64,000 nucleotides of DNA from Rhodoferax bucti (GTDB taxonomy: Bacteria > Pseudomonadota > Gammaproteobacteria > Burkholderiales > Burkholderiaceae_C). Position numbers and translations under genes: made by a program. The stretch is taken from assembly GCF_005876985.1 (NCBI RefSeq), contig NZ_VAHD01000001.1:248001-312000 (forward strand). The letters are read 5' to 3'. Each line of letters opens with the position of its first letter. Positions within the stretch are counted from its first letter, which is position 1. Below, piece after piece: positions 28,015-37,300 of this stretch. The notes beneath the pieces were generated by a model. The model was not told the DNA's origin. It made no database searches and saw only the letters and a list, made by a program, of their open reading frames with translations.

Positions 28015-28644
28015 TCAGGCCGCCCGCTTGAACAGGGCCAACAACGTCCCCGCAGCCACAAACAGGGCGCCGAACACCCGGTTCATGGCCTTGAGGTGGG
28101 ACTCAGACTTGAGTGCCCGCAGCACCTTGGCCGCCAGCGCGGTGTAACCGCCCATGACGACCAGATCGGTAAAGCCCAGGGTGGCGGCGATGATCAGGTA
28201 CTGCGGCGCCAGCGGCTGTGCCAGGTTCAGGAACTGGGGCACCACCGCCAGCAGGAACACCGTGCCCTTGGGATTGAGCGCATTGATCACCCAGGCCCGG
28301 ACCATCATGGTGCGCACCGGCACTTGCACCTCAGCCTCCGTGAGGGTGGCCAAAGGCACCGCCGGTGCACGCCACTGCTGAATGCCCAGCCACACCAGGT
28401 AAGCCACCCCAGCCCACTTGATGACCAGAAACGCCGTGCCGCTGGCGGCCACCACCGCACCCAGCCCCACACCCACCACCACAATCTGGGTCCAGATGCC
28501 CAACACCAAACCCAGCGTCGTGATGTAGCCGCGCTGAAAGCCGTGGTTCAGCCCGGCGCTCATGGCGGCCACCGCGCCTGCCCCCGGCGAAATGCTGATA
28601 GCCCAGGAAGCAGCGAAGAAGGCGAGCCAAGTAGAGAGTTCCAT
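28015..28644 (-). CDS. LysE/RhtB-family amino-acid exporter
   Basis: Inner-membrane efflux protein of 209 residues with about six spans. The N-terminus WLAFFAASWAISISPGAGAV and the mid-protein RAWVINALNPKGTVFLLAVVPQF are the family signatures. The family exports lysine, homoserine, threonine or related metabolites; which one is not evident. ATG at 28644 was chosen from the family N-terminus, because upstream codons read through the htpX terminator. Confidence 0.88.
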   Translation of the reverse strand: MELSTWLAFFAASWAISISPGAGAVAAMSAGLNHGFQRGYITTLGLVLGIWTQIVVVGVGLGAVVAASGTAFLVIKWAGVAYLVWLGIQQWRAPAVPLATLTEAEVQVPVRTMMVRAWVINALNPKGTVFLLAVVPQFLNLAQPLAPQYLIIAATLGFTDLVVMGGYTALAAKVLRALKSESHLKAMNRVFGALFVAAGTLLALFKRAA

Positions 28645-28684
28645 ACAACAAGGGGCAAAAAAACAAAGTGTGTTTGTAGCACGC

Positions 28685-28726
28685 CGCAAAAGCAAAACCC
28701 CTTGGCGCGGGTAGCGGCAAGGGGTT
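28685..28726 (-). terminator. Terminator of htpX
   Basis: Minus strand: AACCCCTTG, a 13-base loop, CAAGGGGTT, then TTGCTTTTGC. Perfect nine-pair stem starting 36 bases after the htpX stop. Confidence 0.75.
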
Positions 28727-28761
28727 GGCGGAAGGCCTGGCATGCCAGGCTGCTGCCGGGT

Positions 28762-29643
28762 TTATTGGCCGCTGTTGGCCTGCAACGCAGCGATGCGCTC
28801 TTCGATGGGCGGGTGCGTAGAAAACAGCTGGCCAATGCCACCGGCTATGCCCATGGCAGCCACGCTCTTGGGCAACTCACCGGGCGTCATGCCGCCCAGG
28901 CGGGCCAAGGCATTCATCATGGGCTGCTTGCGGCCCATCAGCTGGGCAGCGCCCGCATCCGCGCGAAACTCGCGCTGGCGGCTAAACCAGGCCACGACCA
29001 TGGCGGCCGCAAAACCCAGCACGATGTCGAGCACGATGGTGGTCACGTAGTAGCCGATGCCGGGGCCGCTGCTTTCGCGGTCGTCGCCCTTGCGCAAAAA
29101 GCTGTCCACGGCATAGCCGACCACGCGGCTGATAAACACCACAAAGGTATTCATCACACCTTGGATCAGAGTCATGGTGACCATGTCGCCGTTGGCGATG
29201 TGGGCTACTTCGTGGCCGATCACCGCCTCAATTTCGTCACGGGTCATGCCGCGCAGCAAGCCGGTGGACACAGCCACCAAGGCGCTGTTCTTGAAGGCGC
29301 CAGTGGCAAACGCGTTGGGCTCGCCCTCAAAAATACCGACTTCGGGCATGCCGATGCCGGCCTTGTCGGCGAACTTGCGCACGGTGTCCACAATCCAGGC
29401 CTCGTCGGCGTTCTGGGGCTGCTCAATCACCTGCACGCCCGACGTCCACTTCGCCATGGGCTTGCTGATCAGCAGGGAGATGATGGCGCCGCCAAAGCCC
29501 ATGATGAGCGCAAAGCCCAGCAAGGCGCCCAGGTTCAGGCCGTTGGAGGTCAAAAACTTGTTCACGCCCAGCAGGCTGGCGACGATGCCCAGCACGGCCA
29601 CCACAAGCACGTTGGTCAATACAAACAGAAGAATGCGTTTCAT
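28762..29643 (-). CDS. htpX: HtpX, membrane zinc protease
   Basis: M48 metalloprotease of 293 residues involved in quality control of inner-membrane proteins. Two N-terminal membrane helices (about 4-24 and 34-55), the zinc motif HEVAH in [13 protein letters not shown], two further hydrophobic segments, and the downstream glutamate region [13 protein letters not shown]. The length equals E. coli HtpX. It forms its own unit with a terminator downstream. Confidence 0.95.
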   Translation of the reverse strand: MKRILLFVLTNVLVVAVLGIVASLLGVNKFLTSNGLNLGALLGFALIMGFGGAIISLLISKPMAKWTSGVQVIEQPQNADEAWIVDTVRKFADKAGIGMPEVGIFEGEPNAFATGAFKNSALVAVSTGLLRGMTRDEIEAVIGHEVAHIANGDMVTMTLIQGVMNTFVVFISRVVGYAVDSFLRKGDDRESSGPGIGYYVTTIVLDIVLGFAAAMVVAWFSRQREFRADAGAAQLMGRKQPMMNALARLGGMTPGELPKSVAAMGIAGGIGQLFSTHPPIEERIAALQANSGQ

Positions 29644-29751
29644 AGTTGTCTCTCAGAAATACGCCCGTTCCGGGCCATCAAGGCGAATGGTAGGGGCGCA
29701 GGGGGCGAATTCAAGCACTTGCCGGCTTGAGCCCATGAAGTTTATGGCCTT

Positions 29752-30507
29752 TCAACCGGGGCCCACGGGCTGCCGCGGCGCCCGGAACACGCTGGCATCG
29801 GCATAAAACGCGGGCGCCTCGTTCTCCGGCCACCAGCCGGGCACGCCCAGCACCGGCAAATGGGCAAAGGGCTTGGCCGCCAGCATGGGCGCGCTCAGGG
29901 TGTCCGCCAGCCACGCATCCATGTCCGCTATCGAATTCGTAGCTGCTTGCGCACGGAATACGTGCGCTGTGATCGGTTTTCGTGGGGAAACCAGCTTCTC
30001 CAGCAGGGCATGGCCAAACAGCACCAGCGTGGCCTCGTGCCACAACGGGCGCAGGGGGCCGAACAGGGCCTGCCAGTCCTTGGCGGCCAGCGCATCCCAC
30101 AAGGCATCAGGCGCCATGAGCAGGGCGGCGTTTTCGTCAAACACCGTCAGCGCATCCCGCGCCGGGCCACGCACCGGCTGAATGCCGGTCTGGGCGATTT
30201 GCTCAGCCTGCAGCCGGTTGAGCTTTTTCTTGGCCAGCGGAAAGTGCATCCAGCACAAGCCGTTGAAAAAGTCATGCAAACCATCCCGCGTGGGCACGCA
30301 GCCCGTATCAAAAATATGCTGCTCGTAGGCGGCGCCAACAGGCAGCTCAGCTTGGGGAATGAAGTGCACAGGCGCCATATCCGCTGCATTCAGGGCCTGC
30401 GCCACCGTGTGCCCGGCCTCCACCTGCGCGGCCAGCCCCTGCCCCACACCGCGCCAGGGCGCGAGCCAGGGCGCGGACCAGTCGATGGCCTCTAGACCAA
30501 ACGCCAC
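29752..30507 (-). CDS. DUF3025 family protein
   Basis: 251 residues, cytoplasmic, with the recognisable block [26 protein letters not shown] of the DUF3025 family. Function unknown. The start is a GTG at 30507 that overlaps the end of pyrC by 16 bases, so it is translationally coupled to it. Residues 176-194 ([16 protein letters not shown] region) are encoded by the antisense of dispersed repeat copy F, near the C-terminus. Confidence 0.85.
   Translation of the reverse strand: MAFGLEAIDWSAPWLAPWRGVGQGLAAQVEAGHTVAQALNAADMAPVHFIPQAELPVGAAYEQHIFDTGCVPTRDGLHDFFNGLCWMHFPLAKKKLNRLQAEQIAQTGIQPVRGPARDALTVFDENAALLMAPDALWDALAAKDWQALFGPLRPLWHEATLVLFGHALLEKLVSPRKPITAHVFRAQAATNSIADMDAWLADTLSAPMLAAKPFAHLPVLGVPGWWPENEAPAFYADASVFRAPRQPVGPG
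29927..29980 (+). repeat. Dispersed 54-bp element, copy F (inside DUF3025 gene)
   Basis: Plus-strand GCTATCGAATTCGTAGC, then TGCTTGCGCA, ten variable bases, GCGCTGTGATCGGTTTT. It is antisense to the host gene and uses the same codon register as copies C, I and J. GCGCACG and CGTGCGC form a perfect seven-pair stem. Confidence 0.85.
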
Positions 30508-31538
30508 TGCAGTGCTTCGCCCGCGGCCAGGGGTTTAAGGCTGGCTTCGCCGAAGGCAAAGCTCTCGGGCGGCACCCAGCTTTCGCGCTGCAGGGTGATG
30601 GTGCCGGTGTTGCGCGGCAGGCCGTAGAAGTCCGCACCGTGGAAGCTGGCAAAGCCTTCAAGCTTGTCCAAAGCACCTGCGGCATCGAAGGCCTGGGCGT
30701 ACAGCTCCATGGCGGCGTGCGCTGTGTAGCAACCTGCACAGCCGGAGGCGTGCTCCTTGAGGTGGGTGGCGTGGGGCGCGCTGTCGGTGCCCAAGAAGAA
30801 CTTGGCACTGCCACCCGTGGCCGCCTGCACCAGGGCCTGGCGGTGGGTTTCGCGCTTCAAAACCGGCAGGCAGTAATAGTGCGGGCGGATGCCGCCGGTG
30901 AAGATGGCGTTGCGGTTGTAGAGCAGGTGGTGGGCGGTGATGCTGGCTGCGGTGAAGCGGTCGGCATCCAACACGTACTGCGCGGCTTCTTGGGTGGTGA
31001 TGTGCTCAAACACGATCTTCAGCTCGGGAAAGTCGCGACGCAACGGAATCAACTGCTGGTCGATGAACACGGCTTCGCGGTCGAACAAATCGATATCGCT
31101 GCTGGTCACCTCGCCGTGCACCAGCAGCAGCAAGCCGGCTTTTTGCATCGCTTCCAGCGTCTTATAGGTCTTGAACAAGTCGGTCACACCGGCGTCGCTG
31201 TTGGTGGTGGCGCCTGCGGGGTAGAGCTTGGCAGCGACCACACCGGCGTCCTTGGCGCGGGCAATTTCATCGGCGGGCAGGTTGTCGGTCAAGTACAGCG
31301 TCATCAGCGGCTCAAACTGCACGCCCACGGGCACGGCGGCCTGGATGCGTGCCTTGTAAGCCAGCGCCTGCTCGGCAGTAGTCACCGGCGGCTTGAGGTT
31401 GGGCATGATGATGGCGCGGCCGAACTGGGCGGCGGTGTGCGGCACCACGGTGTGCAGGGCAGCGCCGTCGCGCACATGCAGGTGCCAGTCGTCCGGGCGG
31501 GTGATCGTGAGTGTCTGGGGGGTAGCGGTGGAGGTCAT
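30492..31538 (-). CDS. pyrC: PyrC, dihydroorotase
   Basis: Zinc amidohydrolase of 348 residues for the third step of pyrimidine synthesis. The metal motif is DWHLHVRDG (His19, His21); [22 protein letters not shown] with the metal region, HGEVT and FEHIT, and GTDSAPH are the family blocks. This is the short class II type (E. coli-like). It is followed by the overlapping DUF3025 gene. Confidence 0.96.
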   Translation of the reverse strand: MTSTATPQTLTITRPDDWHLHVRDGAALHTVVPHTAAQFGRAIIMPNLKPPVTTAEQALAYKARIQAAVPVGVQFEPLMTLYLTDNLPADEIARAKDAGVVAAKLYPAGATTNSDAGVTDLFKTYKTLEAMQKAGLLLLVHGEVTSSDIDLFDREAVFIDQQLIPLRRDFPELKIVFEHITTQEAAQYVLDADRFTAASITAHHLLYNRNAIFTGGIRPHYYCLPVLKRETHRQALVQAATGGSAKFFLGTDSAPHATHLKEHASGCAGCYTAHAAMELYAQAFDAAGALDKLEGFASFHGADFYGLPRNTGTITLQRESWVPPESFAFGEASLKPLAAGEALQWRLV

Positions 31539-31592
31539 GGGCCCTATTGTCCCAAAACCGCCACGCCCCTCTTGCGCGGGGCCCGGCCGCTG

Positions 31593-32507
31593 TCAGAAGG
31601 GCACAAAATCGCTGGGATATTTCCAGAAATCGCGCAACAGGTAGCTCACCAGCAGGTTCAGCGCCTTGTCGTTGGGCGGAATCGGCTTGAGAAACCACTT
31701 GTCGTAAATCGGCTGAATCTCTTTGCTCACGATGAGGCGGCGCATTTCCTCATCGACCAGCTTTTTGAATTCCGCATCGTCCTTGGACAGCATGATGGCC
31801 AAGGGTTCGGTGGTCAGGAACTTGCCCACCACCTTCAAGGCCTCGGGCTTGGCACGGTTGGCGGCCAGGCCGAACAGCAGCACGTCGTCCATCACAAACG
31901 CGTCGGCCTCGCTTTTTTCCACCATGTCCACCGCCCTGGCGTGGTCAGGCGCTTCCAGAATGGTGATGTGCAGCAGGCGCTCGCGGTTGGCTTGCTCGGC
32001 CGCCTTGAGCGGGGTGGTGCCCTTAGTGGACACCAGCTTCTTGCCGTCCAGGTCCTCAAAGCGCTCGATCTTGCCGTCCGCACGCACCAGCATGCGCGCG
32101 CCGGTGATGAAGTGGGGAATGGTGAAGGCCACCTTCTGCCGGCGCTCGGCATTGTTGGTGATGGAGCCGCACTCCAGATCGGCCTTGCCTTCGGCCACCA
32201 TGGCAATGCGGTTGGCCGGCGTGACCTGCAAAAACTCGACCGCCATGTTTTTAGCACCGGTCTTTTTGCGCACCGCGTCGGCCAACTTCAGGCACAGATC
32301 GACGGCATAACCCACCGGTTTTTTGTCAGCGTCCAAGTAAGAGAAAGGAATGGACGATTCACGGTGCGCAATCACCAGCTTGCCGCCCGCACTCACTCGG
32401 TCCAACACACCGGCCGCGTGCGTGGCTCCTGTGGCACAGAGCAGCACGCCGGCTGCCAGCGATAAAAAAGCCACACGGCGAGGTGTGGCGGCACATGAGT
32501 GGTTCAT
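31593..32507 (-). CDS. Amino-acid ABC transporter periplasmic binding protein (GltI-like)
   Basis: Type 2 periplasmic binding protein of 304 residues. The signal peptide ends near AAGVLDR (residues 1-31). The mature part has GKLVIAHRESSIPFSYLDADKKPVGYAVDLC, EFLQVTPANRIAMVAEGKADLECGS and KSEADAFVMDD, as in glutamate/aspartate binding proteins. No permease or ATPase gene is adjacent, so it works with a transporter encoded elsewhere or is an orphan. The LysR gene upstream may control it. Confidence 0.9.
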   Translation of the reverse strand: MNHSCAATPRRVAFLSLAAGVLLCATGATHAAGVLDRVSAGGKLVIAHRESSIPFSYLDADKKPVGYAVDLCLKLADAVRKKTGAKNMAVEFLQVTPANRIAMVAEGKADLECGSITNNAERRQKVAFTIPHFITGARMLVRADGKIERFEDLDGKKLVSTKGTTPLKAAEQANRERLLHITILEAPDHARAVDMVEKSEADAFVMDDVLLFGLAANRAKPEALKVVGKFLTTEPLAIMLSKDDAEFKKLVDEEMRRLIVSKEIQPIYDKWFLKPIPPNDKALNLLVSYLLRDFWKYPSDFVPF

Positions 32508-32544
32508 AAGGTCTCCAACGACGGGACTTGTTTCAAGGCTTCAC

Positions 32545-32625
32545 TCTAGCGAGCCCTGTGCGTGCATTCCAATGCCAAATCAGGGCAACGGTATGCAAAA
32601 ACCTTATGCAACAACTATGCCGTGG
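32545..32625. promoter_or_regulatory. Repeated TATGC half-sites before binding-protein gene
   Basis: Upstream of the binding-protein gene lie GTATGCA, TTATGCA and CTATGC within about 30 bases (32590-32625), plus a GCATTCCAATGC dyad. Similar TTATGC sequences occur just upstream of the neighbouring LysR gene, so these are candidate LysR-type sites. Inference from motif recurrence only. Confidence 0.35.
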
Positions 32626-33592
32626 CGGCACTCTGGGGCTGCAAGTAGTCCCACAGCGCCTGGGCCGAACCTTTGGGGGTGCGGGTCTGTGCCCGCTGCG
32701 CCGCGCTCAAGCCCCGGCCCGCCTCGCGCACTGCCAGGCGCTCCCGGTAGGCACGGATTTCCATGGTGATTTGCAGCCCCTTCATGTGCTGCGGCAAAGC
32801 ACTCACGAGCTTCTTGGCCCGCAAATCTTTCTTGACCGCGCTGTAGGGCAAAAAGGCCACGCCATGGCCTTCAAGCGCCATGGCTTTGAGGCCTTCGGCC
32901 ATATCGGTTTCGTACACCCGGTCGAAATGGATGGGCACTTCGGCTTGCTTCAGGATCAACTCCACCATCTGGCCCAGGTACGCCCCGGGGGCATAGCCAA
33001 GGTAAGGCAGCGGTTGGCCCAGTTTGCCGGGCAGGCAAAACAAGGGGTTGCCATCGGCGTCAGGCTTGGAATAGGGCGCAATCACCTCCTCGCCCAAGCT
33101 CACCATTTCATAGCGGTCCGCGTCCAGCTGGTAAGGCTGGGAGGGGTGGTGGTAAGCAATCAGCAGGTCGCAGCTGCCTTCCACCAGGCGCATCACCGCG
33201 TCGTGCACATTGAGGGCAATGAGGCGACTCTTGAGCGGGCCGAACTTCTCACGCAGCTCAGACACCCACGCAGGAAAAAAGGTAAACGCCAGCGTGTGCG
33301 GCACTGCGAACTCCACCACGTCTTGCGCGGCGGTGGTGTGCCCCCGCAGCATGGCGCGCGTGCTTTGCAAGGCCTGCAGCACTTCCAGCGACTGGTCGTA
33401 CAGCGTCTCGCCGGCGGGTGTGAGGCGCGTGGGGTAGCTGCTGCGGTCTACGAGGTCGGTGCCGGCCCACGCTTCCAAGGACTGGATGCGCCGCGAGAAC
33501 GCGGGCTGGGTCACGTGGCGCAATTGCGCGGAGCGGCTGAAACTGCGGGTTTCAGCCAGAGACACGAAGTCTTCAAGCCATTTGGTTTCCAT
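32615..33592 (-). CDS. LysR-family transcriptional regulator
   Basis: 325 residues. N-terminal winged helix (WLEDFVSLAETRSFSRSAQLRHVTQPAFSRRIQSLE) and a type 2 periplasmic-binding-like effector domain. Residues after about 300 form a Ser/Gln/Ala-rich tail. It sits 107 bases upstream of the amino-acid binding protein on the same strand, which makes that gene a likely target. A perfect dyad lies three bases from its own start codon. Confidence 0.92.
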   Translation of the reverse strand: METKWLEDFVSLAETRSFSRSAQLRHVTQPAFSRRIQSLEAWAGTDLVDRSSYPTRLTPAGETLYDQSLEVLQALQSTRAMLRGHTTAAQDVVEFAVPHTLAFTFFPAWVSELREKFGPLKSRLIALNVHDAVMRLVEGSCDLLIAYHHPSQPYQLDADRYEMVSLGEEVIAPYSKPDADGNPLFCLPGKLGQPLPYLGYAPGAYLGQMVELILKQAEVPIHFDRVYETDMAEGLKAMALEGHGVAFLPYSAVKKDLRAKKLVSALPQHMKGLQITMEIRAYRERLAVREAGRGLSAAQRAQTRTPKGSAQALWDYLQPQSAATA

Positions 33593-33595
33593 GGG

Positions 33596-33610
33596 CGCGC
33601 ATTATGCGCG
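33596..33610. promoter_or_regulatory. Perfect 7-bp dyad at the LysR gene start
   Basis: CGCGCAT-T-ATGCGCG, immediately upstream of the LysR start codon at 33592. A good candidate for autoregulatory binding, and the ATGC core recurs in the region before the adjacent binding-protein gene. Confidence 0.45.
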
Positions 33611-33621
33611 GAATGCATGGT

Positions 33622-34179
33622 TTATGCAGATGGTGCGATTGACCTGACACCGCGGCGGGCCATCATGTCCTCGGCCATGGCCTGTACGGCAGCACCGGGC
33701 AACAAGGCCTGGGCGGCAGGGTAAGCCAGGCCCTCTTCGTGCACGATGTGCTGGCCATAGAGGGCGGCGAACGCATCCAGCACCTGCGTCTGCTGGGGGC
33801 TCAGGGTCAGGGTGCCGCTGGTGTCCTCGGCAATGGTTTGCAACACGGTGCGGGCCTGCGCCCAGCCGGTTTCCATGGCGCGGTGGTCTTGCATGAGCTG
33901 TTGCACCACGCTGCGCAGGGCAGCATCCGCACCCAGCATCAAGGGGGGAAACACGTGCAGCTCTTCGTCCTGGTGGTGCAAGGGCGCGGCCACGTCAAAG
34001 TAGCGCAGCACATCGCGGGCGGCCTGGCGGGCGTTGTCGTCGCAGCCCACGTCGTGCAGGTGTTGCTGCAGGCGTGCCATCAGGGCCAGGGTGCGCTGCA
34101 CGCGCTCGTGGCAGGCCTGCAGCATCTCAAACGGAGCCTCAAAGCCAGCCTGCGGTGCGGGGTGTGCCAGCAGGGCCAT
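33622..34179 (-). CDS. Hemerythrin/HHE-domain protein
   Basis: 185 residues, all-helical. Iron-ligand residues characteristic of HHE domains are visible: the first His in LQACHERVQ, HHQDEELHVFPPL, QDHRAMETGW, and QHIVHEEGLAYPAA. Such proteins bind a di-iron centre and sense or handle oxygen, NO or metal. ATG at 34179 lies one base after the stop of the preceding gene, so it is cotranscribed with the exporter and the unknown gene upstream. Confidence 0.88.
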   Translation of the reverse strand: MALLAHPAPQAGFEAPFEMLQACHERVQRTLALMARLQQHLHDVGCDDNARQAARDVLRYFDVAAPLHHQDEELHVFPPLMLGADAALRSVVQQLMQDHRAMETGWAQARTVLQTIAEDTSGTLTLSPQQTQVLDAFAALYGQHIVHEEGLAYPAAQALLPGAAVQAMAEDMMARRGVRSIAPSA

Positions 34180-34180
34180 A

Positions 34181-34792
34181 TCAGCGCCCCTGCCCGCGCA
34201 GCAGGGCTTCATAGTCGGCGCGGGTGGTGGCCGACACGCTTTGCAGCACCTGGGCATAGGGCGTGTTGTGCCGGGCCAGCAAGCGGGCCGAGGCCACCGC
34301 CTTGGAGCGGCAGTACCAATGGCAGGTGTGCTGCATCAAAAACAGCTCTGCGGACAAGGTGAACGCCCGGCGCTTGGGGCTCAGGCCCGCACGGTTTTGA
34401 ATAACAGCCGCGATGCCGCGCGCGTGGATAGCAAATGCCGCACGCACATCAAACCCCGCCGCCGGCCACCAACGGGCCGCAAAAGGCAGGGCCACAGGCA
34501 AGGTGCTGACCTGGGTGGCCGCCGCATCCTGCGTGGCGAACTCGGCGGCAAACGCGCTGAACTGCTCGCTCAGGGTTTGCTCCTGCACCTCCAAATAGCT
34601 CCAGACCTGGGCCTGGCGCTCCGCATCGTCCTCCCCCAAGGCGCGCAGGTAGCCGTCGGTGAGGCTTTCCATCAGTTTTTCAATGTCGTAGCGCGACAGG
34701 GCAGCGCCCAGCAAGGCGATGCGTTGGTGCTGGTCGTTGCGCTTGGCCCAAAAATACGCAGCCGCCAATGCCATCCAAATGATCAGTTCCAT
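34181..34792 (-). CDS. Unknown protein with N-terminal membrane anchor
   Basis: 203 residues. A hydrophobic N-terminus (MELIIWMALAAAYFWAKR) is followed by a helical, mainly polar body with a cluster HTCHWYCRSK near residue 155. Family not recognised. It lies three bases after the ABC exporter stop and one base before the hemerythrin gene, so the three are one operon and may share a metal- or redox-related role. Confidence 0.75.
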   Translation of the reverse strand: MELIIWMALAAAYFWAKRNDQHQRIALLGAALSRYDIEKLMESLTDGYLRALGEDDAERQAQVWSYLEVQEQTLSEQFSAFAAEFATQDAAATQVSTLPVALPFAARWWPAAGFDVRAAFAIHARGIAAVIQNRAGLSPKRRAFTLSAELFLMQHTCHWYCRSKAVASARLLARHNTPYAQVLQSVSATTRADYEALLRGQGR

Positions 34793-34795
34793 GGC

Positions 34796-36655
34796 TTATT
34801 CTCCGCTTTGCTGCAAGGCCCACATGGACGCGTAACGCCCTTGGGCCGCGAGCAATTCGGCATGGCTGCCGCGTTCGATGATGCGGCCCGCGTCCATGAC
34901 CAGAATCTCATGGGCATCGACCACCGTGGAGAGGCGGTGGGCAATCACCAGGGTGGTCTTGTTGCGCGACACGCCTTGCAACTCGGCCTGGATGGCGCGC
35001 TCGTTGGCACTGTCCAGCGCGCTGGTGGCTTCGTCAAAAATCATCACGGGCGGGTTCTTCAAGAGCGTGCGGGCAATCGCCACGCGCTGCTTCTCGCCGC
35101 CACTGAGCTTGAGGCCCCGCTCGCCCACCATGGTGTCGTAAGCCTTGGGCGCTGCGGCAATGAAGGCGTGGATGTGCGCGGCCTTGGCAGCCACCTCTAC
35201 CTCCGCGCGTGTGGCGCCGGGGCGGCCGTAGGCGATGTTGTATTCCACCGTGTCGTTGAACAACACCGTGTCCTGCGGCACGATGCCGATGGCTTGGCGC
35301 ACGCTGCTTTGCGTGACCTGCTTGATGTCTTGCCCTGCAATGGTGATGCGGCCCTGCTGCACGTCGTAAAAACGGAACAGCAGGCGCGCCAGCGTGGATT
35401 TGCCAGAGCCGCTGGGGCCGACCACGGCGACGGTCTTGCCGGCCGGAATCTCGAAGCTGATGCCATGCAGGATGGTGCGCGCCGTGGTGCCCGCAGCCGC
35501 AGCGCTGCCGGCCGGGTCGTAGCTGAAGGTGACATTCTCAAAACGCACGGCAGCATCGGCACCGCTGGCGGCCAGTTGCAAGGGCTTGGCGCCGGGTACA
35601 TCGGCAATCTCTCGCTCACGCTCCATCAGCGTGAACATCTTTTCCAGATCGGTCAGGCTCTGCTTGATCTCGCGGTAGATCACGCCCAAAAAGTTCAGCG
35701 GGATGTAGAGCTGGATCATGAAGGCGTTAACCATCACCAGATCACCCAGCGTCATGCGGCCGTCCACGACCCCCTGGGTGGCCCGCCACAGCATGGTGAC
35801 GAGCGCCGTGGCAATGATGAGTTGCTGTCCGGTGTTGAGCAGGGAGAGTGTGGTCTGGCTCTTGACGGCGGCGCGGCGGTAGCGCTCCAGGTTTTCGTCG
35901 TAGCGCTGCGCCTCGAACTCTTCGTTGTTGAAGTACTTCACCGTTTCGTAGTTCAGCAGCGAATCGATGGCGCGGCTGTGGGCCGTGCTGTCCATCTCGT
36001 TCATCTTCTTGCGGAACTGGGTGCGCCACTCGGTGACCGTGACGGTGAAAGCGATGTACACCACCAGCGCAATGCCGGTGATCCACGCAAACCAGACATC
36101 AAACTTGACCGCCAGCAGCGTGAGCACCAGCGTCACCTCGATCAAGGTGGGCACGATGCTGTAGAGCGAGTAGTTGATCAGCGAATGCACACCCCGTGTG
36201 CCGCGCTCGATGTCACGCGTCATGCCCCCGGTCTGGCGCTCCAGGTGAAAGCGCAGGCTCATGGCGTGCAAGTGCCGGAACACCTGCAGGCTGATCGAGC
36301 GCGCCGCACCCTCGGTGGCCTTGGCAAACACCAATTCGCGCAGCTCGCTGAACAGCGAAGTGCACAAGCGCAAGGCGCCGTAGCCCACCAGCAGAGCCAC
36401 CGGCACCACCAGCACGGCTGCGGCGCTGCCGGGCTTGATCGTCATCGCGTCCACCAGGTTTTTCAGCAGTAGCGGCACGCCCACGTTGGCGAGCTTGGCC
36501 CCCACCATGAAGGCCAGCGCGGCGATCACCCGCCACTTGTAGGCCCAGAGGTAGGGGAACAGGCGCTGCAGCGTGCCCCAATCGGAGTTGGAGGACGTGG
36601 ACGCAGCAGAAGCGTGCGCAGCAGGAGCTGTAGCGGGGAGACCGGAGGGGCGCAT
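34796..36655 (-). CDS. ATM1-type ABC exporter (permease-ATPase fusion)
   Basis: Half-transporter of 619 residues. A short Ala/Ser-rich start is followed by six membrane helices, then one nucleotide-binding domain with Walker A GPSGSGKST, the Q-loop, signature LSGGEKQRV and Walker B VMIFDEATSALD. The transmembrane part (NEMDSTAHSRAIDSLLNYETVKYFNNEEFEAQRY) is the ATM1/HMT1 signature of exporters of glutathione-metal or Fe-S-related cargo. ATG at 36655 chosen; a TTG three codons earlier exists. First gene of a unit with the unknown and hemerythrin genes. Confidence 0.92.
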   Translation of the reverse strand: MRPSGLPATAPAAHASAASTSSNSDWGTLQRLFPYLWAYKWRVIAALAFMVGAKLANVGVPLLLKNLVDAMTIKPGSAAAVLVVPVALLVGYGALRLCTSLFSELRELVFAKATEGAARSISLQVFRHLHAMSLRFHLERQTGGMTRDIERGTRGVHSLINYSLYSIVPTLIEVTLVLTLLAVKFDVWFAWITGIALVVYIAFTVTVTEWRTQFRKKMNEMDSTAHSRAIDSLLNYETVKYFNNEEFEAQRYDENLERYRRAAVKSQTTLSLLNTGQQLIIATALVTMLWRATQGVVDGRMTLGDLVMVNAFMIQLYIPLNFLGVIYREIKQSLTDLEKMFTLMEREREIADVPGAKPLQLAASGADAAVRFENVTFSYDPAGSAAAAGTTARTILHGISFEIPAGKTVAVVGPSGSGKSTLARLLFRFYDVQQGRITIAGQDIKQVTQSSVRQAIGIVPQDTVLFNDTVEYNIAYGRPGATRAEVEVAAKAAHIHAFIAAAPKAYDTMVGERGLKLSGGEKQRVAIARTLLKNPPVMIFDEATSALDSANERAIQAELQGVSRNKTTLVIAHRLSTVVDAHEILVMDAGRIIERGSHAELLAAQGRYASMWALQQSGE

Positions 36656-36695
36656 GGGGGACAATTCAGACTAGTTTCAGTTGAGGATTGTGCCC

Positions 36696-37112
36696 ATGTC
36701 TACCGTTTCCAGTGCTCCCCATGTCCAATTGCCCACCGACCAGGAGCTGGTGCTCAAGGTCATCCCCATGCCGGGGGACTGCAATGCCAATGGCGACATC
36801 TTCGGTGGCTGGGTGATGGCGCAGGTCGATCTGGCCGGCTCGGTACTGCCCGCGCGCTACACCCAGGGCCGCATGGCCACGGTGGCGGTGAATGAATTCA
36901 TCTTCAAGCAGCCGGTGCGGGTGGGCGACATTCTGAGTTTCTTCAGCAAGGTGAGCCGCATCGGGCGCACCTCCATCACCGTGAAGGTGGAGGTGTATGC
37001 CGAGCGCTACCGCTCACAGGGGCAGTACACCAAAGTCACCGAGGCGTCACTCACCTACGTGGCCATCGACGACCAGGGCCGCCCCCGCGCCATCCCCAAA
37101 GACACTGAATAG
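36696..37112 (+). CDS. Acyl-CoA thioesterase (YciA/BFIT hot-dog family)
   Basis: 138 residues with a single hot-dog domain: VIPMPGDCNANGDIFGGWVMAQVD (the acidic residue and GGW typical of YciA), TVAVNEFIFKQPVRVGD, and RSQGQYTKVTEASLTYVAID. Hydrolyses acyl-CoA in the cytoplasm. ATG at 36696 has GAGG upstream. It is divergent from the exporter, with starts 40 bases apart. A dispersed-repeat copy begins two bases after the stop. Confidence 0.9.
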   Translation: MSTVSSAPHVQLPTDQELVLKVIPMPGDCNANGDIFGGWVMAQVDLAGSVLPARYTQGRMATVAVNEFIFKQPVRVGDILSFFSKVSRIGRTSITVKVEVYAERYRSQGQYTKVTEASLTYVAIDDQGRPRAIPKDTE

Positions 37113-37113
37113 C

Positions 37114-37167
37114 GCTATTGATTTAATAGCTACTCGCGCATACTCCACATGCGCCAGAGGCCTAAAA
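37114..37167 (+). repeat. Dispersed 54-bp element, copy G (intergenic)
   Basis: GCTATTGATTTAATAGC, then TACTCGCGCA, ten variable bases, GCGCCAGAGGCC; starts directly after the thioesterase TAG. GCTATT/AATAGC is a perfect six-pair stem, and GCGCAT/ATGCGC is a second. It may end the thioesterase mRNA. Confidence 0.9.
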
Positions 37168-37190
37168 GTCTTAAAAAATGCGTAGCCTAT

Positions 37191-37216
37191 CCCCCGCCAA
37201 ACGGCAGGGGCTTTCT
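37191..37216 (+). terminator. Possible terminator after thioesterase
   Basis: CCCCGCC pairs with GGCAGGGG (one bulged A), four-base loop, followed by CTTTCT. Weak T-tract; lies between the repeat copy G and the livH promoter region. Confidence 0.45.
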
Positions 37217-37300
37217 AGGGGTCTACGAGATCAGTGGGAACCCTATCGGCAATTGGGGAACACACCGCTATAACCGGACTGCACTACCCAAGGAGACGAT

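Noticed and set aside
34034-36472. An 800-codon open frame opposite the ABC exporter and adjacent genes.
   Set aside because: Low-complexity composition, no recognised domain, and both real genes on the other strand have intact catalytic motifs.
37113-37300. A small gene in the gap before livH.
   Set aside because: The gap is explained by repeat copy G, a weak hairpin and the livH leader; no frame with a ribosome site was convincing.
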